Shown: positions 25,757 to 33,607, counted from the first letter of the stretch. The stretch is 37,950 nucleotides of DNA from Streptomyces sp. Ru71 (GCF_002920535.1 NZ_PQSS01000070.1:1-37950), one strand, 5' to 3'. Numbers and translations: made by a program. The notes: a model not told the origin generated them from the sequence alone.

Positions 25757-25972
25757 ATGGCACCGATTCCCGCTGAGTCACGAGAGCCGCAGGACAGTCC
25801 CGACGGTTACGTCGGCCTGGACGCCGAACGGGCCGGGCAGCTGGCGCGCGAACGCGGGTGGTCCACCGTGCGCTCGCTGCCGCCCGGGGCGGTCATCACG
25901 ATGGAGTACCGCGTGGGCCGGCTGAACTTCGAGGTGAAGGACGGCAGGGTGGCCCGCTGCTGGAAGGGCTGA
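25757..25972 (+). CDS. I78-family peptidase inhibitor
   Basis: A 71-residue protein matching the I78 pattern: YVGLDAERAGQLARERGW near the start, then RSLPPGAVITMEYRVGRLNFEV and a final DGRVARCWKG. Family knowledge: I78 proteins resemble potato inhibitor I and block serine peptidases; many are exported, but no signal peptide is visible here, so this one is probably cytoplasmic. The single Cys is near the C-terminus. It stands alone, with its own promoter and a perfect terminator. Confidence 0.8.
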   Translation: MAPIPAESREPQDSPDGYVGLDAERAGQLARERGWSTVRSLPPGAVITMEYRVGRLNFEVKDGRVARCWKG

Positions 25973-25987
25973 CGCGCGCGGACAGCA

Positions 25988-26025
25988 CGAAGGCCCCGGT
26001 TCCCGCCCGGGAACCGGGGCCTTCG
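25988..26025. terminator. Bidirectional terminator after I78 gene
   Basis: A perfect 18-base dyad (25988-26005 and 26008-26025) separated by two bases. It lies 15 bases after the I78 stop and before the end of the convergent PAP2 gene. Confidence 0.85.
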
Positions 26026-26078
26026 CCGCGGGGAGGGGGTGTGCGTACCGACAAGCCCCGCGATGTCGTCCTCGCCGC

Positions 26079-27107
26079 TCAGCCGCCCGTGGGACGGGCC
26101 GCCGGGCTGGTGCCGCGCGGGAGGCGGTCCGGATGCGGCGGCCGGCGGCTGCCCGCCGGGGTGACCGGGGTGCGTTCCGCGCGGGTGGTGTGCGGGCCCG
26201 GGGCCAGGTAGACGGGCGCTCTCGCGGCACGGCCCGAACCGGCCGCCGCCCGGCCCGCCGGGGCCTCCTCCTGCGCCGCCGGGCGCGAGGGCACCAGGGC
26301 GGGCGGGGTGAGCGGGGCGGCCGGCGCCGGGGCCGGTGCCGTACCGGCGCGACGCGCGCGCCAGCGGTCGCGCAGGTCGAACAGTCCGTTCTCGGCGCGG
26401 GCGATCAGCGGCTCGCACCAGGGCAGCGCCAGCAGGATCAGCAGGCCGGCGGCCCAGCCGAGCAGCACGTCGCTCAGCCAGTGCGTACCGAGGTAGACCG
26501 TCGACATGCCGACGCCCAGCGCGGTCATCGCCGACAGCGCGGACAGCCAGCGCCGCGCCCTCGGGGTGGAGGCCAGATAGGCGAGGATTCCCCAGGTCAC
26601 GACGGCGTTGGCGGTGTGGCCGCTGGGAAATATATCGCCGCCGAGACCCATCTCGTTGGCTCCGACGGTGGTCGCGTAGTGCGGGCCGAGTCGGCCCATG
26701 CCGATCTTCGCCGCGCCCACCGTGATGTTCAGCAGCAGCAAAGACGCCCCCAGCGTCAGCAGGGGGCGCAGCGTGTGCTGCCGCCAGGAGCGCCAGCCCA
26801 GCCAGGCCGCGACCATCACGGCGGTGGGGCCGCGCTGGCCGAGCACCACGTAGTAGTCGACGAACCAGTGGATCTGCGCCCACTGCTGGTAGGGCCGGAA
26901 GAACATGACCTGCCAGTCGAGCCGGACCAGCCACGAGGTGGTCACGACCAGCCACACGATCGCCGCGTAGAAGGCCAGGGTCGAGCCGAACAGCACGACC
27001 CTGTGCCGCGTCATCCGCGGTACGTCGATGTGGGCCGGCCGTTCCGGCTCCCGGTCCAGTCTGGCGAACACCCGGTCCAGACGGGTGAGGTTCGGTTCGG
27101 TACGCAC
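26079..27107 (-). CDS. PAP2-family membrane phosphatase
   Basis: Integral membrane phosphatase of the PAP2 superfamily, whose members dephosphorylate lipid phosphates or undecaprenyl pyrophosphate. About six helices are predicted. The motifs are KIGMGRLGPHY (C1), FPSGHTAN (C2, catalytic His) and STVYLGTHWLSDV (C3). C3 normally begins Ser-Arg; here the Arg is Thr, although the His and Asp remain. After about residue 230 comes a 110-residue Pro/Ala/Arg-rich cytoplasmic tail. GTG 27107 has no Shine-Dalgarno, and TAACGT ends 7 bases upstream on this strand, so it may be leaderless. It shares its terminator with the convergent I78 gene. Confidence 0.85.
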   Translation of the reverse strand: MRTEPNLTRLDRVFARLDREPERPAHIDVPRMTRHRVVLFGSTLAFYAAIVWLVVTTSWLVRLDWQVMFFRPYQQWAQIHWFVDYYVVLGQRGPTAVMVAAWLGWRSWRQHTLRPLLTLGASLLLLNITVGAAKIGMGRLGPHYATTVGANEMGLGGDIFPSGHTANAVVTWGILAYLASTPRARRWLSALSAMTALGVGMSTVYLGTHWLSDVLLGWAAGLLILLALPWCEPLIARAENGLFDLRDRWRARRAGTAPAPAPAAPLTPPALVPSRPAAQEEAPAGRAAAGSGRAARAPVYLAPGPHTTRAERTPVTPAGSRRPPHPDRLPRGTSPAARPTGG

Positions 27108-27576
27108 TCAATCGACGTTACAGCGAGTGAGTGCGCAACCCGTGCGAATCCACGGCTTTGTGATGACGATGTGATGTGGGATTCCTCTCAACAGGGGGTT
27201 TAATTCCTGTGAATCCGCAATCCAGGAACACCCGGCCCTGCAATTCCTTTGATCATTCCGGACCGGGTTTTATGGCGCGTGGGAATGCGTTCACCGCGGA
27301 CCTGCCGGGATTTCGCCGTCCGGCCGTGTCGCAGCGTGATGGCAGCCGGTGAGCGGCCGGGCCCGCCGGACCCGGACGGAGTGGCGTACGCCACATGGGT
27401 TCACCGGAACCGGTGAGACGTCCGCCACGCGAGCGGCGAACGAACTCGCGTACGCTGACGTGTCACTCGCGCTCGCTGCGTGGGCCGGAGACGACCGCTC
27501 CTCTCCGGCCGAGTCGCGGGGGAGTCCCCACCCCCGTGAGCCCGCCGGGCGCGAGGTTCATCTGGGAGGTACGTAC
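27108..27576. other. Divergent intergenic region with AT-richer island
   Basis: A 469-base gap between the PAP2 and exporter genes. Bases about 27150-27290 are markedly AT-richer than the genome and repeat the word ATTCC (four times) together with AATTCCT twice (near 27200 and 27240). Near the exporter gene, TACGCT at about 27451 is -10-like, flanked by imperfect inverted GAGCG/CGCTC words. No gene was recognised. Confidence 0.4.
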
Positions 27577-29178
27577 ATGTCCGGGACGACCGCGGCCGCC
27601 GCGCTGCGCCGTCGGGCGGCCGGGGCCGGTGCCAATCGCTGGGTCGTCCTCGTCGTCCTCTGCGTCAGCCTGCTGCTGGTCGCCGTCGACGCCACCGTGC
27701 TGCACGTGGCGGTACCCGCCGTCACCGAGGACCTCAGGCCCGGCGCCATCGAACTGCTCTGGATCGTCGACACCTATCCGCTCGTCTGCGCCTCGCTGCT
27801 GATCCTGTTCGGCACGCTCGGCGACAAGGTCGGCCGCAGACGCGTCCTGCTGCTCGGCTACGCCCTCTTCGGCGTCGCCTCCGCGCTCGCGGCCTTCGCC
27901 CCGAACGCGCAGGTGCTCATCCTGGCGCGGGGGCTGCTCGGCGTCGGCGGCGCGATGATCATGCCCGCGACGCTGTCGATCCTGCGGCAGGTCTTCCCCG
28001 ACCGGCGCGAGCGGGCGCTCGCGATCGGCGTGTGGAGCGCGGTGGCCGCGGTCGGCGCGGCCGTGGGGCCGCTGCTCGGCGGCTTCCTGCTGGAGCACTT
28101 CTGGTGGGGGGCGGTCTTCCTCGTCAACATCCCGCTGATGCTGGTCAGCCTTCCGGTGGGCCGGCTGCTGCTGCCCGAGTCGACCGGCGAGGGCGAGGGT
28201 CCCTGGGACGTCGTCGGCGCGCTGATGGCCGCGGCCGGTCTGTTCGGCGTGGTGTTCGGCGTCAAGCGGCTGGGCGGCGGCGAAGGGGCGGGCAGCGTGC
28301 TCACCCTGCTGCCGCTGCTGACCGGGGCGGTGCTGCTCGTCCTCTTCGTCCGGCGGCAGGGGCGGCGCCGGCATCCGCTGGTCGATCTGAGGATGTTCGC
28401 CCGCCCGGCCTTCAGCACCTCCGTCGGATGCATCGTGCTGGCGATGCTCGCGCTGGTCGGTCTGGAACTGATCGCGGCGCAGTACCTCCAGCTGGTGCTG
28501 GGCCTGTCCCCGCTGCAGACGGGGCTGCGGCTGCTGCCGCTGACGTTCGCGGCGATGGCGGCGGGCCTGCTCGGGGCCCGGATGCTGCGCCGGTTCGGGC
28601 CGCGGCGCATGGTGTGCGCCGGGTTCTGCCTGACCGCGGCCGCCGTGGTGACGCTGACGGCGATGGGCGGGGCCGACGACTTCCCCCTGCTGCTGGCCGG
28701 TTTCGTGCTGCTGGGCTTCGGCCTGGAGACGACGCTCTTCGGGGCGTACGAGTCGATGCTGAGCGAGGCGCCGGCCGAGCAGGCGGGCGGGGCGGCCGCG
28801 ATCGGCGAGACGTCCTACCAGCTGGGGGCCGGGATCGGCATCGCGCTGCTGGGCACCGTGATGAACGCGGCGTACAAGCCGGGCCTGGCCGATGTCCCCG
28901 GGGTGCCGCGAGAGGCGTCGGGCGCGGCCGGGCACTCGCTGGGCGAGGCGTACGACGTCGCCGCGCGCCTCGGCGGCACGGCCGGGGACGCGCTGCGGTC
29001 GGCGGCGCGGGACTCCTTCGTGCACGGGCTCCATGTGACGCTGCTGGTGAGCGCCGGGCTGTTGCTGCTGGGCGCGGTGATGGCGCTGCGCCTGCCGCGG
29101 GTGATGCAGTGCGGCGAGAGCGAGCCGGTGGAGCTTCCGGCGCCCCGGGAGGCGGAGCGCTCACGCGTCACGGCGTGA
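27577..29178 (+). CDS. DHA2-type MFS drug exporter (14 helices)
   Basis: Proton-coupled exporter of the EmrB/QacA/SmvA class, which expels cationic biocides or antibiotics. Motif A is GTLGDKVGRRRVLLLGYALFG, and the helix preceding it carries LLWIVDTYPLVCASLL as in SmvA/QacA. Fourteen hydrophobic helices can be counted over 533 residues. The conserved GXXGPXXGG-like motif C is AAVGPLLGGFLLE. ATG 27577 has TGGGAGGT 6 bases upstream; the open frame extends upstream to 27349 but lacks family similarity there. No TetR-type repressor is adjacent. Confidence 0.92.
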   Translation: MSGTTAAAALRRRAAGAGANRWVVLVVLCVSLLLVAVDATVLHVAVPAVTEDLRPGAIELLWIVDTYPLVCASLLILFGTLGDKVGRRRVLLLGYALFGVASALAAFAPNAQVLILARGLLGVGGAMIMPATLSILRQVFPDRRERALAIGVWSAVAAVGAAVGPLLGGFLLEHFWWGAVFLVNIPLMLVSLPVGRLLLPESTGEGEGPWDVVGALMAAAGLFGVVFGVKRLGGGEGAGSVLTLLPLLTGAVLLVLFVRRQGRRRHPLVDLRMFARPAFSTSVGCIVLAMLALVGLELIAAQYLQLVLGLSPLQTGLRLLPLTFAAMAAGLLGARMLRRFGPRRMVCAGFCLTAAAVVTLTAMGGADDFPLLLAGFVLLGFGLETTLFGAYESMLSEAPAEQAGGAAAIGETSYQLGAGIGIALLGTVMNAAYKPGLADVPGVPREASGAAGHSLGEAYDVAARLGGTAGDALRSAARDSFVHGLHVTLLVSAGLLLLGAVMALRLPRVMQCGESEPVELPAPREAERSRVTA

Positions 29179-29252
29179 CCGTTTTCCGCGATGACCTGGG
29201 AGGGGACTGGACGCGGGACACGGCGCGTCGTAACGTCGGCGGCACCAATCGT

Positions 29253-29269
29253 AACTAGCGGTGCTAGTT
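29253..29269. promoter_or_regulatory. Perfect palindrome upstream of acyl-CoA dehydrogenase
   Basis: AACTAGC-GGT-GCTAGTT is a perfect 7+3+7 dyad ending 24 bases before the ATG and just before the ribosome-binding site. It contains two CTAG words, which are rare in Streptomyces. The shape fits a TetR-family operator. No regulator gene is adjacent. Confidence 0.6.
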
Positions 29270-29293
29270 TTCGTCCCCGCCGGAGGATGCGCC

Positions 29294-30463
29294 ATGTCCT
29301 TTGATCCGACCGATCCCCTGGGAATCGACGACCTGCTGGAGCCCGAGGACCTGGCCATCAGGGACACCGTCCGCAGCTGGGCGGCCGACCGCGTGCTGCC
29401 GCACATCGCCGAGTGGTACGAGAAGGGCGAGCTGCCCGGCATCCGCGAGCTCGCGAAGGAACTCGGCTCCATCGGCGCGCTCGGCATGTCCCTCGACGGC
29501 TACGGCTGCGCCGGCGCCTCCGCCGTGCAGTACGGCCTCGCCTGCCTGGAGCTGGAGGCCGCCGACTCCGGCATCCGGTCCCTGGTGTCCGTGCAGGGCT
29601 CGCTCGCCATGTACGCCATCCACCGGTTCGGCTCCGAGGAGCAGAAGCAGACCTGGCTGCCCGGCATGGCCGCCGGCGAGATCATCGGCTGCTTCGGGCT
29701 GACCGAGCCCGACCACGGCTCCGACCCGGCCTCCATGCGCACCCACGCCAAGCGCGACGGCTCCGACTGGGTCCTCAACGGCCGCAAGATGTGGATCACC
29801 AACGGCTCCGTCGCCGGGGTGGCCGTCGTGTGGGCGCAGACCGAGGACGGCATCCGCGGCTTCGTCGTCCCCACCGGCACGCCCGGCTTCTCCGCGCCCG
29901 AGATCAAGCACAAGTGGTCGCTGCGGGCCAGCGTCACCAGCGAGCTGGTCCTGGACGACGTACGGCTGCCCGCCGACGCCGTGCTGCCGGAGGTCACCGG
30001 GCTGCGCGGACCGCTCAGCTGTCTGAGCCACGCCCGGTACGGCATCGTCTGGGGAGCGATGGGAGCGGCCCGGTCCTCGTTCGAGGCCGCACTGGAGTAC
30101 GCCAAGACCCGGGAGCAGTTCGGGCGGCCGATCGGCGGCTTCCAGCTCACTCAGGCCAAGCTCGCCGACATGGCGGTCGAGCTGCACAAGGGGATTCTGC
30201 TCGCCCATCACCTCGGGCGGCGCATGGACGCCGGCCGCCTGCGTCCCGAGCAGGTCAGCTTCGGCAAGCTCAACAACGTACGGGAGGCGATCGAGATCTG
30301 CCGTACCGCGCGCACGATCCTCGGCGCGAACGGGATCTCGCTGGAGTACCCCGTGATGCGGCACGCGACCAACCTGGAGTCGGTGCTCACCTATGAGGGC
30401 ACCGTGGAGATGCACCAGCTCGTGCTGGGCAAGGCGCTCACCGGACTCGACGCGTTCCGATGA
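29294..30463 (+). CDS. Glutaryl-CoA-dehydrogenase-like acyl-CoA dehydrogenase
   Basis: FAD enzyme that introduces a double bond into an acyl-CoA; the glutaryl-CoA subgroup also decarboxylates to crotonyl-CoA during lysine and tryptophan breakdown. Subgroup marks are LTEPDHGSDPASM, CLSHARYGIVWGAMGAA and SVQGSLAMYAI. The catalytic base is Glu368 in LTYEGTVEMHQLVLG. FAD-binding WITNGSVAGVAVVWA is present. ATG 29294 has CGGAGGA 6 bases upstream; 389 residues is the normal length. The gene is monocistronic, with a palindrome in front and a terminator behind. Without CoA-transferase or electron-transfer genes nearby, the substrate is inferred from similarity alone. Confidence 0.9.
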   Translation: MSFDPTDPLGIDDLLEPEDLAIRDTVRSWAADRVLPHIAEWYEKGELPGIRELAKELGSIGALGMSLDGYGCAGASAVQYGLACLELEAADSGIRSLVSVQGSLAMYAIHRFGSEEQKQTWLPGMAAGEIIGCFGLTEPDHGSDPASMRTHAKRDGSDWVLNGRKMWITNGSVAGVAVVWAQTEDGIRGFVVPTGTPGFSAPEIKHKWSLRASVTSELVLDDVRLPADAVLPEVTGLRGPLSCLSHARYGIVWGAMGAARSSFEAALEYAKTREQFGRPIGGFQLTQAKLADMAVELHKGILLAHHLGRRMDAGRLRPEQVSFGKLNNVREAIEICRTARTILGANGISLEYPVMRHATNLESVLTYEGTVEMHQLVLGKALTGLDAFR

Positions 30464-30475
30464 CGGACCCCGAGA

Positions 30476-30506
30476 TGAGGCGGGGCCGGTGAGCGGCCCT
30501 GCCTCA
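30476..30506. terminator. Terminator shared by acyl-CoA dehydrogenase and sepF
   Basis: A 13-base-pair stem (30476-30488 with 30494-30506, one G-T pair, 5-base loop) fills the gap between the convergent genes. Its right arm includes the sepF stop codon. Confidence 0.7.
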
Positions 30507-30941
30507 GCTCTGGTTGAAGAAGCCGTCCGAGCGGTGCGCGGCCGGCTCGCCGCTGATGATCTCCGTGTCCGCCGGCGACAGCAGGAACACGCGCGTGGAG
30601 ATCCGGTCGATCGAGCCGCGCAGCCCGAAGATCAGCCCGGCCGCGAAGTCCACCACGCGCTTGGCGTCGCCGGGCTCCATGGCCGTGAGGTTCATGATGA
30701 CCGGGACGCCCTCGCGGAACAGCTCCCCGATCGCGCGGGCGTCCCGGAAGCTGTCCGGGGTGACCGTGCCGATCCGGCGGCCCTTCTCCTCGGCCGTGTC
30801 CGAGGCCACCTTCACCCGGGGGTCGGTGACCCAGACGTCCCCGGAGTCGGTCCCCTCGGTGTAGTCGTCGTCGTAGTAGCGCTCGTCATCGTTGTCGTCG
30901 ACGAGGCCGAGCCACGCACTCGCCTTGCGCACCGATCCCAT
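30504..30941 (-). CDS. SepF paralogue, cell division
   Basis: SepF tethers the FtsZ ring to the membrane. This 145-residue protein has the expected amphipathic start (SVRKASAWLGLVD), an acidic linker (DNDDERYYDDDY) and the SepF core: TPDSFRDARAIGELFREGVPVIMNL, then DAKRVVDFAAGLIFGLRGSIDRIS, and RVFLLSPADTEI. ATG 30941 has AGGAGG 5 bases upstream. Canonical sepF lies beside ftsZ in the division cluster; this isolated copy is therefore probably one of the SepF-like paralogues known in Streptomyces, where sporulation septation needs extra FtsZ anchors. Its promoter must lie in the 248 bases shared with the divergent DUF5685 gene. Confidence 0.9.
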   Translation of the reverse strand: MGSVRKASAWLGLVDDNDDERYYDDDYTEGTDSGDVWVTDPRVKVASDTAEEKGRRIGTVTPDSFRDARAIGELFREGVPVIMNLTAMEPGDAKRVVDFAAGLIFGLRGSIDRISTRVFLLSPADTEIISGEPAAHRSDGFFNQS

Positions 30942-31130
30942 GGACGCCTCCTCTCACAGCGGCCTTGTCTTGTCTTCCGCATTCCCCATGGTCGTCCATC
31001 ATGCGGATGTCGCGCCAAGTGGATAGGCGCCGTGCGGGGGGTTTGTGACGCTACTGGTGCACAGGCGGTCCGTCGAGAGCCCGCGATTCCCAAGGGTCCA
31101 GCCACGAACGGCTGCTGACTGTGAGTGAAA

Positions 31131-31136
31131 TATGAT
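31131..31136 (+). promoter_or_regulatory. -10-like element of the DUF5685 gene
   Basis: TATGAT stands out in an AT-rich patch 53 bases before the start codon. No good -35 box is spaced with it, so it may depend on an activator or another sigma factor. Confidence 0.35.
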
Positions 31137-31189
31137 TCTTCCTGGCGTCCGGGTGACGGGCGGGGCGTACGGGTGAACGGGGGCGCGTG

Positions 31190-32362
31190 GTGTTCGGGAT
31201 CGTCAGGCCGTGCCGGCACCGGCTCGGTGAGCGGCTGCGCGTGGAGTGGATGGCCCACCTGTGCGGGCTGTGTCTCGCACTGCGCAAGGACCATGGTCAG
31301 CTGGCCCGTGTGGTGACCAACTACGACGGGCTGCTGCTCTCGGTTCTGACGGACGCTCAGACCGCTGCTGTGGCGGGCGGACGCCGTACGGCCGGACCGT
31401 GTCCGCTGCGCGGGATGCGCACCGCCTCCGTCGCGCAGGGTGAGGGCGCGAGGCTGGCCGCCGCGGTGTCGCTGGTGCTGGCCTCGGCCAAGGTCCGCGA
31501 CCATGTCGCCGACGGTGACGGGCTGCTGGCCCGGCGCCCGGTGGCGCTCGCCGCCCGACGGGTCGCCGCGGGCTGGGGACGTGCCGGGGAACGCGGCGGG
31601 GCCGCCGTCGGTTTCGACGCCGCGATCCTCGTCGACGCCGTCGACCGGCAGGCCGGTCTGGAGGCGCTGGCCGGGCCCGGCACCCCGGTGCTGACGGTCA
31701 CCGAACCGACCGAGACGGCCACCGCTGCCGCCTTCGCCCACACCGCCGTGCTGGCCGGCCGCCCCGGCAACGCGGCACCGCTCGCCGAGGCCGGGCGGCT
31801 GTTCGGACGCCTCGCCCACCTGCTCGACGCGGTCGAGGACCAGGGCGCCGACGCCGCGTCCGGTGCCTGGAACCCGCTGACGGCCACCGGCACCCCGCTC
31901 ACCGAGGCCCGACGGCTCGCCGACGACGCGGTGCACGGCATCCGGCTGGCGCTGAGGGACGTGGAGTTCGCCGACGGCAAGCTCGCGCACCGGCTGCTGG
32001 TGCACGAACTGCCCGCGTCGGTGGACCGGGCCTTCGGCAGCGCCGCCTGCGCGCACGGCCCGCAGGCCGCCGGGCCGTACGCGCCGCCCGGCGGACCGGG
32101 TGCCCCCCTGCCGCCCGAGCCGCCGCGCAACCGGCGGGGCCTGCTGGCGGGCTGCGCGGTGTGGATGGGGCTGGCCTGCACGTGCCAGATGTGCTGCGGC
32201 ACCTTCGAGGACCCGTGGACCCGGCAGCGCCGGGAGGGGCTGTGCGAGCAGTGCGACTGCGGCAATTGCAGCGACTGCGGTGACTGCTGCGAGTGCTGCA
32301 GTTGCTGTGGCGACGGCTGCGACTGCGGCTGCGACGGCTGTGACTGCGGCTGCAACTGCTGA
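31190..32362 (+). CDS. DUF5685-type protein with cysteine-rich tail
   Basis: A 390-residue protein of the actinobacterial DUF5685 type, function unknown. It begins FGIVRPCRHRLGERL and has a CGLC pair near residue 25 (AHLCGLCLALRKDH). The middle is helical and Ala-rich. A hydrophobic stretch (GLLAGCAVWMGLACTC, about 317-332) with five Cys around it is followed by a 39-residue tail, residues 352-390, in which 18 residues are Cys and nearly all the rest Gly or Asp. This composition resembles metallothionein-type metal binding. GTG 31190 gives the usual family start and lies 6 bases after GGGGG; GTG 31187 is also possible. It ends 14 bases from the convergent binding-protein gene. Confidence 0.82.
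   Translation: MFGIVRPCRHRLGERLRVEWMAHLCGLCLALRKDHGQLARVVTNYDGLLLSVLTDAQTAAVAGGRRTAGPCPLRGMRTASVAQGEGARLAAAVSLVLASAKVRDHVADGDGLLARRPVALAARRVAAGWGRAGERGGAAVGFDAAILVDAVDRQAGLEALAGPGTPVLTVTEPTETATAAAFAHTAVLAGRPGNAAPLAEAGRLFGRLAHLLDAVEDQGADAASGAWNPLTATGTPLTEARRLADDAVHGIRLALRDVEFADGKLAHRLLVHELPASVDRAFGSAACAHGPQAAGPYAPPGGPGAPLPPEPPRNRRGLLAGCAVWMGLACTCQMCCGTFEDPWTRQRREGLCEQCDCGNCSDCGDCCECCSCCGDGCDCGCDGCDCGCNC
32315..32356 (+). repeat. Tandem 21-base repeat in the Cys-rich tail
   Basis: Two adjacent 21-base units (32315-32335, 32336-32356) differ at two positions and encode GCDCGCD and GCDCGCN. The tail seems to have grown by in-frame duplication of Cys codons. Confidence 0.7.
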
Positions 32363-32376
32363 GACCCGCAGGTCCG

Positions 32377-33327
32377 TCAGTTCTTCAGCTCCGGCGGCGA
32401 GATCCGCGACGTCGCTATCGCCGAGCCCGTCGTCCCCCACTTCTTCAGGATCGCCTCGTACGTGCCGTCCGCGATCAGCTTGTTGACCGCCGCCTGGAAC
32501 GCGGGCGCGAGCTTCGTGCCCTTCTTGAAGGCGAAGCCCACGTCGAGGCGGTGGTACTCGTTCAGGAACTTCAGGCCGGGCTGGTGGGCGACGGCGTAGC
32601 GCAGGCCGTTGATGGTGGACATCACGACGTCGCTGCGGCCCTGCTGCACCGACGACCAGATCGCGCTGGGCTCGCCGTAGGTCTGCACCTTGTACGCCTT
32701 CTTGCCGGCGTCGGTGCACAGGTGCTTGTTCTTCTCCAGGGTCGCCTCGAACGTGGTGCCCGCTCCGGTGGCGACGTTCAGGCCGCACAGCTGCGTCAGG
32801 TCGGTGATCTTCCCCAGGTCGCTGTCCTCGCGGGTGGCGAAGCCCTGGCCGTCGTTGATGTAGGTGACGAAGTCGATGGTCCTGCGGCGCTCGTCGGTGA
32901 CCCCGAAGTTGCTGGCGCCGAAGTCGTACTTGCCGCTGTCCAGCGCGGGCAGGATCGCCTCGAAACCGGCCTGCTCCACCTTCAGCCGGATACCGAGCAC
33001 GTTCGCGACGGCCTTGGTGAAGTCGACGTCCTGGCCGGTCAGCGTCTTTCCGTCGTCCAGGTAGGTGGTGCCGGGCGGGGTGCCGCCGACGCTGACGGCG
33101 ACCTTGAGCCCGGTGACGCCGGCCGGCAGCAGTCGCGCGGCCGCCTCGTCCTTGTGGACAGCGGAGACGACGTCCGTGGTGGGGACCTTGTCGGCGGCCG
33201 CGGCCGCGTCGGCGGCGTTCGCCGATCCGCCGGAGCCCGAGCCGCACGCGCTCAGGAGCAGCGCGGCAGAGGTGATCAGGGCAAAGGGGGCGAAATGCCT
33301 CAAGCGGGTACGCGTGGACGTACGCAT
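32377..33327 (-). CDS. Polar amino acid-type substrate-binding lipoprotein
   Basis: Extracytoplasmic receptor of a PAAT-type ABC importer (family 3 solute-binding fold). The lipobox is LLLSAC with Cys28, then a Gly/Ser/Ala linker. Core motifs are LTGQDVDFTKAVANVLGIRL, FEAILPALDSGKYDFGASNFGVTDERRRTIDFV and the hinge return NEYHRLDVGFAFKKGTKL. Length is 316 residues. ATG 33327 has CAGGAGA 9 bases upstream. It is transcribed away from its presumed permease and ATPase (33743-37144). A leader peptide ORF ending in Cys codons lies 137 bases upstream, which suggests cyst(e)ine or another sulfur compound as ligand; this is inference. Confidence 0.9.
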   Translation of the reverse strand: MRTSTRTRLRHFAPFALITSAALLLSACGSGSGGSANAADAAAAADKVPTTDVVSAVHKDEAAARLLPAGVTGLKVAVSVGGTPPGTTYLDDGKTLTGQDVDFTKAVANVLGIRLKVEQAGFEAILPALDSGKYDFGASNFGVTDERRRTIDFVTYINDGQGFATREDSDLGKITDLTQLCGLNVATGAGTTFEATLEKNKHLCTDAGKKAYKVQTYGEPSAIWSSVQQGRSDVVMSTINGLRYAVAHQPGLKFLNEYHRLDVGFAFKKGTKLAPAFQAAVNKLIADGTYEAILKKWGTTGSAIATSRISPPELKN

Positions 33328-33464
33328 GGTGTGCGGTCTCCTGAGAGCAGCAGAACTGACGTGAAAGAGCGCGAGGGGAGCGCGTGAGCGTGTGAAGGCG
33401 TGCGGAGGAAGAACGCGAAACGGCGCCCGCCGGATCAGGGCGTCAGGGCGCGCAGGGGGTCAGC
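33328..33464 (-). promoter_or_regulatory. Leader RNA between leader peptide and binding-protein gene
   Basis: This segment can form alternative stems: bases 33423-33428 can pair with either 33446-33451 (six pairs) or 33438-33442 (five pairs). Such exclusive pairing is what attenuation needs. The region is so GC-rich that stems of this size are also expected by chance. Confidence 0.35.
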
Positions 33465-33536
33465 TCAACAGGAACAGGACCACACACGACCGAGGTCGAT
33501 GTGGGAGCGCGAGACCAGCCACTGCTGCGGATGCAT
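33465..33536 (-). CDS. Cysteine-type leader peptide
   Basis: A 23-residue ORF, too short for ordinary gene finding. Residues 9-18 read SRSHIDLGRV, and the peptide ends Trp-Ser-Cys-Ser-Cys-stop, with both Cys written as the rare codon TGT. Family knowledge: Streptomyces carry many short leader peptides with an Arg-His-Ile-Asp-Leu core and terminal Cys codons ahead of sulfur and cysteine genes. A ribosome stalling at the Cys codons when charged tRNA-Cys is scarce would change folding of the downstream RNA. No strong Shine-Dalgarno is seen before ATG 33536 (GGAG is 18 bases away), so translation may be leaderless or weak. The downstream gene is the binding lipoprotein. Confidence 0.8.
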   Translation of the reverse strand: MHPQQWLVSRSHIDLGRVWSCSC

Positions 33537-33607
33537 GGGCCAAGTGGAACAGGTCTCCGGTTTCGCGTCAACTGACGTGAGACGTACGGCTCATACTCTG
33601 GACACCC

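Noticed and set aside
27200..27394. 64-codon minus-strand frame in the exporter upstream region
   Set aside because: It has no ribosome-binding site and no recognisable sequence and lies in the AT-richer regulatory gap.
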